A program made the translations under genes and the position numbers. A stretch of 21,058 nucleotides of DNA from Syntrophaceae bacterium UBA1163 (GTDB lineage: Bacteria; Desulfobacterota; BSN033; UBA1163): contig DBZJ01000119.1 in assembly GCA_002311635.1 (NCBI GenBank), positions 1,756-22,813 of the forward strand, in the 5' to 3' direction. Below, in pieces: positions 7,745-14,492 of the stretch (the stretch's first letter is position 1; each line of letters starts with the position of its first letter). The notes under the pieces are model-generated. The model was given only the letters and a program-made list of their open reading frames with translations. It was not told the DNA's origin and searched no databases.

Positions 7745-8974
7745 TTACCGGTGGCCCCCACCAAAGCTTCCGCCACCACTGTGGCCTCCTCCGAAGGAAC
7801 CTCCGTGAGAACCTCCGAAGCCGCCACTGCTACCGCCGCTGCGGAAGCTTCCAGAGGGACCAGCACTGCGAGAGCCGCTGTAAGAACTTCGTCCGCCCCT
7901 CGCACTGAAAGACCTGCCTGATGGCGCATTGTAGCTTCTGCCGCTAAAAGACCTGCTTGAGCCCGGTGAGCGCTGGAAGCTTCGATACTGTCTCCCCGTA
8001 TTGATAGACTGGCCGGACGTCCTGCCGCTCGCACTCCGGTTGAAGATTGAGCTCGCGCCTTTTCTGGCCTCCGGAGATGAAAACCCTCTCGAACCAGTTC
8101 CTGCAAACGACCGCCCTACTCCCCCGGTGGCTCTCGTTCTTGGATCGATCCGAGAAGAGGCGTGGGTCTTTGGGTCGACGAAGTGATTGCTGATGAAGTG
8201 ACCATGGCCATGATGGATGTGAAAATCGTTCAGGACGAAAAAACCAGGGAACCAGAACCCCGTATACCAGAATGGGCATGGGACCCATGCATAAAGGTAG
8301 TAATAGTCCCAGGGCGGGGGATAGTAAGACACGACCGGGGGACCTTCGTCGTAGTAATAGTTATTGACGACCTCAGAATCCCCGTAATCTGGCGGTTGCT
8401 GTTCAACAGGGTTCTGCCTGTCATCGACTTGAACCGGCAGGCCTTGTTGCGCAGCCAAATTCTGGACCGCCTTGGCCGCCTCGTCCCTGTTCATCTTCAA
8501 TTTGCCGGAGTCCACCGCCGAGCCGACCGCATTTTGCAATTCTCCGATAATATCAGGCGTCACGGGATAATCCGCAATCCATCCGTTTTTGGGCATGATG
8601 CCTGCGGCGGCCAGCGTACTCTCAGCCTCCGCCTCACCTTTCGCTGGCCCTATCTTGAGAACCTCAGCAAGCTGGACCGCAAAGTCTCCCTCACGAACCA
8701 GGGTCTGACCAATTGGAGGCGACTGCTTTGCCGCTTCCTCCTGCCGGGCAGCCACCACCATCTTTCCCGGAGGGGTTTCTGAAGGGATCGAAGGTCCTGT
8801 TTTAGCTACTTTCACTTCTTCGACCTTATCCCGGTAAGCAGCAGGGATTTTGTCATAATCGTCTGAAAAGTTCGTCACTCCTTTTTCGTCCACCCATCTG
8901 TAGATCGTAGCCGACGCAGAGGAAGTGAAAATAAAACAGGCCAATGCCAACAAAAGAACAAGCGCCTTCTTCAT
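7745..8974 (-). CDS. DUF4124-domain exported protein with aromatic, His-rich and Ser/Gly/Arg-rich segments
   Basis: The protein has 409 residues. Signal peptide about 1-22, then a DUF4124 domain (IYRWVDEKGVTNFSDD, 24-39) as found in many exported proteobacterial proteins. A helical stretch (about 98-175) is followed by a strongly aromatic segment (205-250, NNYYYDEG and PPPWDYYYLYAW). A His cluster HIHHGHGHF lies at 252-260. The last 120 residues are low-complexity Ser/Gly/Arg, ending in repeated SFGGGH units. The protein is probably periplasmic or surface-exposed; the His cluster may bind metal (inference). The ribosome site GGAAGGAGG precedes ATG. The gene has its own promoter and terminator and so is monocistronic. 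Function unknown. Confidence 0.8.
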   Translation of the reverse strand: MKKALVLLLALACFIFTSSASATIYRWVDEKGVTNFSDDYDKIPAAYRDKVEEVKVAKTGPSIPSETPPGKMVVAARQEEAAKQSPPIGQTLVREGDFAVQLAEVLKIGPAKGEAEAESTLAAAGIMPKNGWIADYPVTPDIIGELQNAVGSAVDSGKLKMNRDEAAKAVQNLAAQQGLPVQVDDRQNPVEQQPPDYGDSEVVNNYYYDEGPPVVSYYPPPWDYYYLYAWVPCPFWYTGFWFPGFFVLNDFHIHHGHGHFISNHFVDPKTHASSRIDPRTRATGGVGRSFAGTGSRGFSSPEARKGASSIFNRSASGRTSGQSINTGRQYRSFQRSPGSSRSFSGRSYNAPSGRSFSARGGRSSYSGSRSAGPSGSFRSGGSSGGFGGSHGGSFGGGHSGGGSFGGGHR

Positions 8975-9028
8975 CTTTTCCTCCTTCCGTTTTGATGAAA
9001 CATAAACCTTGCTCTCCTTTTACCTTGA

Positions 9029-9057
9029 ATCATACCCTTTTTGTTAACCTATTACAA
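9029..9057 (-). promoter_or_regulatory. sigma70-type promoter of the DUF4124 gene
   Basis: Minus-strand -35 TTGTAA (9052-9057), 17-bp spacer, -10 TATGAT (9029-9034). The predicted start is near 9022, about 48 nt upstream of the ATG. Confidence 0.6.
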
Positions 9058-9106
9058 TTTATTAGACGTACGATCTCGGCCTTTTATTCAACATCCTCCA
9101 TTCCCT

Positions 9107-9119
9107 GCCCCAATGGGGC
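9107..9119. promoter_or_regulatory. 13-bp inverted repeat upstream of the DUF4124 promoter
   Basis: GCCCCA-A-TGGGGC, 6-bp arms around one base, lies about 50 bp upstream of the -35 element of the DUF4124 gene. It could be an activator or operator site, or chance. Confidence 0.25.
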
Positions 9120-9239
9120 TGCCCTCAAAAAGATTGGAAGGGATAGAAATGGATTTAACGCCCACATTTCAGCCAGTTACGAAACCAAACCACTACCGAT
9201 TTACACCTAAAAATCTCGGACCGCGGCATATTCTATCAA

Positions 9240-9263
9240 TGGTGGGCCCAAAGGGATTCGAAC
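9240..9263 (-). other. orphan tRNA 3'-end fragment, candidate attachment-site remnant
   Basis: Read on the minus strand, these 24 bases are a complete tRNA 3' end: T-loop TTCGAAT, T-stem half CCCTT, acceptor half TGGGCCC, discriminator A and encoded CCA. The complementary 5' T-stem half is absent and no tRNA body lies upstream. This is what remains when an element that recombines at a tRNA 3' end is lost or rearranged. No integrase is adjacent. A chance match to the whole pattern is unlikely but not excluded. Confidence 0.5.
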
Positions 9264-9305
9264 AAATGTAATCCCATGATGCATTGAATTATTCGGTCAA
9301 ATATA

Positions 9306-9319
9306 ACAATAATTATTGT
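9306..9319. promoter_or_regulatory. 14-bp perfect palindrome upstream of the DUF2889 gene
   Basis: ACAATAATTATTGT is a perfect AT-rich palindrome 33 bp upstream of the DUF2889 start, where an operator overlapping a promoter would sit. TATAAC overlaps its left side, but no good -35 was found. Confidence 0.35.
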
Positions 9320-9352
9320 ATACGTTTGATGAGACGGATTGAGAGGAGACTC

Positions 9353-9883
9353 ATGAAGAAACTTGTTCACATCAGGGAAATTTCAATGCAAACTTCCGAC
9401 CTGGGCAACCATTACATTCTTGTGGAAGGCAGTCTTATAGACCACCGGTATCGGGCGAGGCAGGAGGAAACCCAGGAGGAGTGCGAGCTCGTACATCATA
9501 TGGTGATTCGGTTGAAGGTCAAAGGGCCTGGGATGGTGATCGAACACGCAGAGGCCGCAATGCCTCACCACCCGAGGAGAGAATGCCCGGAGATGCTCCC
9601 CTGGATACGGAATCTGGAGGGATTGGAGATTGCCCCGGGCTACAGTGTGAAAGTGAAGAAGGCCATCGGCAGAGCGAAAGGCTGTGCGCACTTGACGAGC
9701 CTCGTCATTGCCATGGGAGAGTCCGCTGTCCAGGGATACTGGACGGCCTATGGAACGGAAAGCAGGAGAATGGGCCTTCGTGAACAAACCATAAGAAAAT
9801 TCATAAATACCTGCCACCTTTGGAAAGAGGATGGCCCTATCGTCAAAGCACTCCGACAGGCTTCAGAATCCCAGGGTCATTGA
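9353..9883 (+). CDS. DUF2889 family protein
   Basis: 176 residues from ATG 9353, which has AGGAG 4 nt upstream. In-frame starts at 9329 (ATG) and 9284 (TTG) add non-conserved basic residues. Features that recall DUF2889 are VEGSLIDH early, the central HHMVIRLKVKGPGMVIEHAEAAM strand pair (seen in pieces), a CPEMLPWIRNLEGLEI segment, and GRAKGCAHLTSLV before the C-terminal helices. No signal peptide is present, so it should be cytoplasmic. DUF2889 has no assigned activity that I know of. The gene is single, with a palindrome in its leader and an AT-rich inverted repeat (TTGAAAAT/ATTTTCAA) around its stop. Confidence 0.7.
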   Translation: MKKLVHIREISMQTSDLGNHYILVEGSLIDHRYRARQEETQEECELVHHMVIRLKVKGPGMVIEHAEAAMPHHPRRECPEMLPWIRNLEGLEIAPGYSVKVKKAIGRAKGCAHLTSLVIAMGESAVQGYWTAYGTESRRMGLREQTIRKFINTCHLWKEDGPIVKALRQASESQGH

Positions 9884-10033
9884 AAATGTCTTATCCCGCT
9901 ATTTTCAACGGTTTATAAGCCTCCTTTAGGCCGTTCAAAAGGAACCAGGTTCTCGCAGATACTGTTGGTTTATCAGCAACGGTCCCGGCTGAATTCGAAC
10001 CAGTGTTTTGTTATGATTGTCGAAGGAACAGCG

Positions 10034-10044
10034 CACTTATGAAT
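10034..10044. repeat. 11-bp direct repeat, copy at the 3' end of the GHKL gene
   Basis: CACTTATGAAT. On the coding (minus) strand this is ATTCATAAGTG and includes the gene's own TAA stop. The identical sequence lies at 11528-11538, exactly one gene length (1494 bp) away. Confidence 0.55.
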
Positions 10045-11530
10045 GCGGAGGGTTTTCAATGAAGGCATCCCGAAGCAGTTTGCTCTGTCTCGAAAAGGCG
10101 AGCCTTGGGTTTTTGGTATCTTTCATCAATGAGACCTCCTGGGTAATCAGCCTCGTAACGTTTAAGACATAGGTCTCTTGCCTCTTGGCCTCCCGTTGAT
10201 ACAGGGGATGCTGTCGATTAATATAAATCACCGTCCCCTCTGTAAAACATTCTGGTCCATTGTCCCCGAAATCGTCGACACAGACAGAGACCCCCGCCTC
10301 TCCAAATTTCATCCTCTGAACGATCGCATTGGGGGTCAGACGCTTAACCTTGGGCGATTTCTTTCTTACTTTCTTTGGTGCTTCACTTTCTCTGACCTCC
10401 CTTTCAGTCTTCGTCTCCTTGTTAGTTTGAAGTTTTCCTTTTCCTTCTCCATCTGACTTTCTTGACAAAACCCCTGCCCCTCCCATACCTTCGCCTTCGC
10501 CAGCCAAGGGGATAGCACCGAAAGGAGAAAGATCCGGATTTAGAGCAAGCGATCGATGAACCCTTTGGAGGGCTTCTTTCAATGCCTTACTGGCCCTTTG
10601 TTTCTCCTTGCGGCCTGCTAACCGTTTGAGGATATCATCCACCTCTTGAACAACTTTATCCATTACCCTTCGGAAAACTTGGTATTGAGAACCATCCTGA
10701 ATAAATCCTGAACGGTCTGTGGTGACTGGCAGAAAGTCGGCATGTACCTCTCCCCGAATTCTGGAAACCAGTTTGCCCCAATGCTCCAATCCAAAGAATT
10801 CTCTCCTGATGGTGACCTGTTTTACTTTCACTTCGATCCCCAGCTGTTCCGGAGAGGCGGTGGATGAGGGTAAGATGATGATCTCTCCGTGGACTGGGCC
10901 GAAGTCCGTGCCCTCAAGAAAGGGTATCCGGTGGCCACTGAGGCTCCTTGGCGTGATCCTCAATCCATTGAGCCTAACAACGAAATTTTGCGCTTTTAAG
11001 GGTGTCCCTTCTACGATCTTTCGGACCACTTCTTCGGGTTCAAATGCTCTTGTCAACCGAAGAAGCGTGACCGTTGTGCCAGCACTTCTCTCTCTATCGG
11101 GAGGCAAGATCTGTAGCGGTAAGTTCCACCGGTCTCCCTCTTTTTCCCAATCCCTTTTGTCAAAGGTCACCTTGGCCGCAAAATCACCCTTTTGAGTATA
11201 AACCTCAAAACATTCGCAGGCAGAGAGGCTTGCAAACTTTCCGATGCCAAACTGACCGATAAGATCTCGATGAAACATAGCCGATCTATTCTTGACGATC
11301 TTCTCCGGAGAACCGATATTGAAATATTGTCTTAGCCCTTCCCGGTCCATTCCTATCCCGTTATCCTTGACTTCGATGTATTCGTCGGTCATTTTGATTT
11401 CGACCTCCGTTGCATCCGCATCATAGGCGTTGTTGACTAACTCGCGGATGAGCTCAATGCTCTCGGAATAAAGCCTTTCTCCGATGGTAATGAGGTGGCT
11501 TTTATCAACAGTAACGGGAAGGTATTCCAC
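10037..11530 (-). CDS. GHKL (Hsp90-like) ATPase
   Basis: The protein has 497 residues. An N-terminal GHKL ATP-binding domain shows the N-box IRELVNNAYDAD (E30, N34), the G1 box DNGIGM (56-61) and the G2 box GQFGIGKFA (92-100). A transducer-like middle domain follows to about residue 300, with a candidate phosphate-contact region near RGEVHADFLPVTTDRSG (259-275). Next come a coiled helix, a Lys/Glu-rich linker (345-397) and a C-terminal domain (398-497, TVIYINRQHPLY). The layout resembles Hsp90/MORC-like conformational ATPases. The start is GTG with AAGGG upstream; TAA directly precedes it and ends a 5-codon frame (MKRDS). TTGACA at 11650-11655 lacks a convincing -10. No partner gene is adjacent, so no substrate can be named. 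Confidence 0.82.
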   Translation of the reverse strand: MEYLPVTVDKSHLITIGERLYSESIELIRELVNNAYDADATEVEIKMTDEYIEVKDNGIGMDREGLRQYFNIGSPEKIVKNRSAMFHRDLIGQFGIGKFASLSACECFEVYTQKGDFAAKVTFDKRDWEKEGDRWNLPLQILPPDRERSAGTTVTLLRLTRAFEPEEVVRKIVEGTPLKAQNFVVRLNGLRITPRSLSGHRIPFLEGTDFGPVHGEIIILPSSTASPEQLGIEVKVKQVTIRREFFGLEHWGKLVSRIRGEVHADFLPVTTDRSGFIQDGSQYQVFRRVMDKVVQEVDDILKRLAGRKEKQRASKALKEALQRVHRSLALNPDLSPFGAIPLAGEGEGMGGAGVLSRKSDGEGKGKLQTNKETKTEREVRESEAPKKVRKKSPKVKRLTPNAIVQRMKFGEAGVSVCVDDFGDNGPECFTEGTVIYINRQHPLYQREAKRQETYVLNVTRLITQEVSLMKDTKNPRLAFSRQSKLLRDAFIENPPHS

Positions 11531-11538
11531 TTATGAAT
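11528..11538. repeat. 11-bp direct repeat, copy at the 5' end of the GHKL gene
   Basis: This second copy of CACTTATGAAT includes the GTG start of the GHKL gene (coding strand ATTCATAAGTG). Recombination between the copies would remove the gene precisely. Confidence 0.55.
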
Positions 11539-11803
11539 CCCTTTTCATTTGTGACTCACATGAAGTCCGCCGTTTGTTGTCTTCATAGCAGTCTTCTCGG
11601 CCTTCCACTTCTTCCTAATTTGCAAGAGCTTTAAACTCTTTTCGATTCTTGTCAAGAAATTTTTGGCTTGCCCGCGGAATGGAATCAAAGGCTCTTGTTT
11701 CCCTAACTTCAGATATAGCTTTCCAGATTATTTGACGATTGGAGGACCGGCCACTGCCTTGATGCGGAGTTGGGAACTTCGCCACGGAGACCCTATCCGC
11801 TCC

Positions 11804-13123
11804 CTATTTTGTCTTCCACTTCTCCACAACCCAGAGTGGTATCTTAATGGGAACGATACCCTTGTAGGTGACCTCAGGTGCCTCTGGCGTTGCCTTCCAC
11901 TTGTTCGGCCAGACCCCTACGAACTTGCCATCCTGCCATTGACTCGCAAGGCCGGTCGCAAACCCGGGCCCAAAGGTGATATCATGCAGAGGTCGGCCCT
12001 CGGCATCTTTCATATATTTTATTGTGCTCGGCGGGGTCGAATACACACGCTCCTCCAGGACGGACACAATCTTATCAGGATCGAGTGTGCCTGCCTGTTC
12101 AATGGTCTGCCCGAGGGCACAGAGAATGGCCTCGTAAGTACCCGCGGTGTAGGACGGCGTCTGGCCGAATCTTTTCACATAACCCTCAACAAAAGGCTTT
12201 GTGAGTTCATTGAACTCGACCCCACGTGCATAGGTACACGAAGTAATAACGTAGTTGCCCATCCCCTGCGTGGCCTTCCAGAAATCATCCTTCTGAGCCT
12301 CCACATTGATGCCAACCTGAACCGCCGGAATCTTGAGCTCGCCCGCCTGTCTGGCAAACGCAATCCCCACTGGCGATGAAAAGAACGTAAAGATGATCTG
12401 GGCCCCTGAACGCTGGATGCCGGACAACTCCGCGCTGACATCCGTGGCCACCGAAGACGGCCTCCAAACGCCTGTCACCTCCATACCCATCTTAGGAATG
12501 GCGCCCTCAGCCGCCGCTGTCATCGCATCCCCTGCCATCGTCTTTTCCACCGCCACAGCCACCTTGATCTGCGGCACGTTCAACGTTTGTTTCAATATGG
12601 CTGCCACCGTATTCAAATGGATGAAAGCTGCTCTGACAAGGGATGTAGAATTAAAAGGGGTCATCCGGAACCAATACTTGTAAACGTCGTAGTTCTGGGC
12701 CACCCGCGTGCAGAGCTCGTTAGCCGATGCCCCACAGCCGATAAAGATCTTCTTGTAAGCCATGGCCACATCCTGCATGGCGAAGACCGCTTCCGAGCGA
12801 AAGCCTCCCACAAAAAAATCGACTTTGTCCTTTACAACAGACCTCTCTACAGCGCCCGCTGCATCGGATATGCTCAACATTTCGTTCGTATCGACCCTAA
12901 GCAGCTTGATCCGCTGCCTCTTATTGCCGACAAATAGTCCCCCCTTCGCGTTGATCTCGTCGGCGGCCATGAGCGCCCCGTTCCAATGATCCTGACCCTG
13001 GACAAATTTCATCGGGCCCACGACCCCAATCTTAATGTCCTGCCCAAAAGCAACTCCCCAGCACGACAAGGCAAATAAGAAAACCACTGCCGAGATGAGA
13101 ATCCCCTTGCTTCGTCCGCTCAT
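11804..13123 (-). CDS. ABC transporter substrate-binding protein, branched-chain amino acid (LivJ) type
   Basis: 439 residues from ATG 13123 with GGAGGAG upstream; the in-frame start at 13165 would add 14 residues before the signal peptide. Sec signal peptide (SGRSKG, hydrophobic core, cleavage near AFGQ), then DIKIGVVGPM, the usual first strand of periplasmic-binding-protein type I domains. GALMAADEINAKGG, DFFVGGFRSEAVFAMQDVA and SYTAGTYEAILCALGQTIEQAG are typical of the LivJ/HAAT family. Location: periplasm. Ligand not predictable; amides, amino acids or aromatic acids are all known for the family. No permease or ATPase gene lies in the window, so it is an orphan or works with a transporter encoded elsewhere. 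Confidence 0.88.
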   Translation of the reverse strand: MSGRSKGILISAVVFLFALSCWGVAFGQDIKIGVVGPMKFVQGQDHWNGALMAADEINAKGGLFVGNKRQRIKLLRVDTNEMLSISDAAGAVERSVVKDKVDFFVGGFRSEAVFAMQDVAMAYKKIFIGCGASANELCTRVAQNYDVYKYWFRMTPFNSTSLVRAAFIHLNTVAAILKQTLNVPQIKVAVAVEKTMAGDAMTAAAEGAIPKMGMEVTGVWRPSSVATDVSAELSGIQRSGAQIIFTFFSSPVGIAFARQAGELKIPAVQVGINVEAQKDDFWKATQGMGNYVITSCTYARGVEFNELTKPFVEGYVKRFGQTPSYTAGTYEAILCALGQTIEQAGTLDPDKIVSVLEERVYSTPPSTIKYMKDAEGRPLHDITFGPGFATGLASQWQDGKFVGVWPNKWKATPEAPEVTYKGIVPIKIPLWVVEKWKTK

Positions 13124-13332
13124 TTGTAACTCCTCCTTTCTCTTTTCTACACTCTCTAATAACAAAGCCTTGTTATATAGAATCGAGTTAATTTCAGATT
13201 AAATTATTCACAGGGGCCGAGGCATGGCTGCATTGCCTATTTGGGATTGTAATATACAACTATTTCTAAAATTAGGGAAGAGAAAGTTTTAAGAAGGGAC
13301 GAATTGAACAGAATTGAAATTCAAACACCTTA

Positions 13333-13405
13333 TGGTCCCAACGGGATTCGAACCCGTGTTACCGACGTGAGAGGCCGGTGTCCTAGGCCACTAGACGATG
13401 GGACC
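13333..13405 (-). tRNA. tRNA-Glu (anticodon CTC)
   Basis: 73 nt including the discriminator base. The acceptor GGTCCCA pairs with TGGGACC, the D-arm is GTCTAGTGGCCTAGGAC, the anticodon loop is CTCTCAC (anticodon CTC), and the T-arm is ACGGG-TTCGAAT-CCCGT. The body closely resembles bacterial tRNA-Glu. The 3' CCA is not encoded. Confidence 0.96.
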
Positions 13406-13642
13406 TTATCAAAAAATCAATTTGCATTGATTAATTAAGAATTTTCAATTAGCAAGAACCCAACAGCAAGTATTTCTTCCTAACAGAAGCAAAGCCATTT
13501 CAATCGACTGAACCTTGTTCAAATTAACGCACACCATATCAAAAATCAAGCGATATTTCATTATTATCTCACATCCTCAATGGATCTTGTCTTCTCAAGT
13601 TCAAGGATTTATACTACGGAATAGCAAAAGGCCATTTCAGAA
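13406..13642. other. intergenic region between tRNA-Glu and the ATP-grasp gene leader
   Basis: AT-rich DNA with no gene, terminator or repeat that I can support. It presumably includes the tRNA-Glu promoter, which I could not place. Its right end meets a short tandem repeat and a large inverted repeat, listed separately. Confidence 0.4.
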
Positions 13643-13668
13643 TTTGACATTTGAACTTTGACATTTGA
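13643..13668. repeat. tandem 12-bp repeat TTTGACATTTGA (two copies, 14-bp period)
   Basis: Exact copies lie at 13643-13654 and 13657-13668, upstream of the ATP-grasp gene. Each contains TTGACA. A related TTTAGACTTTAG follows. They could be duplicated -35 or regulator sites, but no -10 sits at the right distance. Confidence 0.45.
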
Positions 13669-13695
13669 TCTTTAGACTTTAGTGCTATGATTCCC

Positions 13696-13722
13696 TTCGA
13701 GTCCGCTATAGCGGCACTCGAA
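13696..13722. promoter_or_regulatory. 27-nt inverted repeat in the leader of the ATP-grasp gene
   Basis: TTCGAGT, then the perfect palindrome CCGCTATAGCGG, then C and ACTCGAA. The arms total 13 bp with one bulged C. It lies 51 bp upstream of the start and just after TATGAT (13686-13691). There is no T-run, so an operator or leader hairpin is more likely than a terminator. Confidence 0.45.
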
Positions 13723-13773
13723 ACCGAGCGGGCTATCATTTCTAACGGGAGTAAGCAGAAAGGAGAAAAAAAG

Positions 13774-14472
13774 ATGGGAAAAATTTCGATTTTCGACCAA
13801 GCCAAAAAAGAAGGAAGGACAATCCTCACCGAATTCGAATCCAAAAGAATTCTCAAGCAGGCGGGCATACCCGTTGTGGAAACCAAATTGGCGAAGACTC
13901 AGAAAGAAGCGGTGTCCTTAAGTCAGAAAATGGGTTTCCCTGTCGCATTGAAGATTGCCTCCCCGGATGTCATCCACAAGAGCGATTCTGGCGGCGTTAA
14001 GCTTTCATTAAACAATATGACCGAGGTAAGGAAAGCCTATGACGAGATTCTGAAAAAAGTCAAGAAACAGTATGCCAGGGCAATCGTGCATGGAGTCTCC
14101 GTACAAAAAATGGCCCGGCCGGGCACAGAAGTCATTGTGGGAATCAGCAAAGATCCCCAATTCGGCCCTGTCATTATGTTTGGCCTGGGGGGCGTTTTTG
14201 TGGAATTGCTCAAAGATGTCTCTTTCAGAGTTATCCCGGTTGAACGAAGAGATGCTCAAGAAATGATTGAAGAAATAAAAGGATACCCGCTGCTGCAGGG
14301 ATACAGGGGAAAAGAGCCTGCTAACATCCCTGCTCTGGTGGAGACGATTCTTAAGGTGTCCAAACTGATAGAGGAAAATCCCCGGATCCGGGAATTGGAG
14401 CTCAACCCCATATTCGCCTACCGGGATAAGGCAATCGCTGTCGATGCAAGAATTATTTTAGAAAAAGATTGA
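13774..14472 (+). CDS. ATP-grasp subunit of ADP-forming acyl-CoA synthetase (acetate-CoA ligase type)
   Basis: 232 residues from ATG 13774, with AAGGAGA 7 nt upstream. An in-frame ATG at 13687 would run through the leader palindrome and is less likely. The length fits the separate beta (ATP-grasp) subunit of ADP-forming acetyl-CoA synthetases. Motifs: LTEFESKRILKQAGIPV (N-terminal helix), PVALKIASPDVIHKSDSGGV with K60 and H68, EVIVGISKDPQFGPVIMFGLGG (read in parts, 119-140), and ELELNPIFAY (207-216). The family makes ATP from acyl-CoA thioesters or the reverse. The CoA-binding alpha subunit is not adjacent. The gene converges with msrAB through a shared hairpin. Confidence 0.87.
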   Translation: MGKISIFDQAKKEGRTILTEFESKRILKQAGIPVVETKLAKTQKEAVSLSQKMGFPVALKIASPDVIHKSDSGGVKLSLNNMTEVRKAYDEILKKVKKQYARAIVHGVSVQKMARPGTEVIVGISKDPQFGPVIMFGLGGVFVELLKDVSFRVIPVERRDAQEMIEEIKGYPLLQGYRGKEPANIPALVETILKVSKLIEENPRIRELELNPIFAYRDKAIAVDARIILEKD

Positions 14473-14492
14473 TTGGGAGACAATCAGCCTTT
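14464..14492. terminator. bidirectional hairpin between convergent ATP-grasp and msrAB genes
   Basis: 12-position stem with one A-C mismatch: AAAGAT-TGATTG, loop GGAGA, CAATCA-GCCTTT. Both stop codons lie in the stem: TGA 14470-14472 of the plus gene and TGA (plus TCA 14484-14486) of the minus gene. The minus strand continues with TTTTTC, a reasonable U-run; the plus side is weaker. Confidence 0.65.

Noticed and set aside
7745..8010. Repetitive DNA that might suggest a CRISPR or tandem array
   Set aside because: The repetition follows codons of the Ser/Gly/Arg tail of the DUF4124 protein; there are no regular spacers.
8162..8782. 206-codon plus-strand open frame
   Set aside because: It is antisense to the DUF4124 gene, which has a signal peptide, promoter, ribosome site and terminator.
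9980..10004. Second tRNA-like T-arm (GAATTCGAACC with partial pairing)
   Set aside because: Only four of five T-stem pairs form, there is no CCA or acceptor partner, and an 8-9 base match to ATTCGAAC is expected about once per window.
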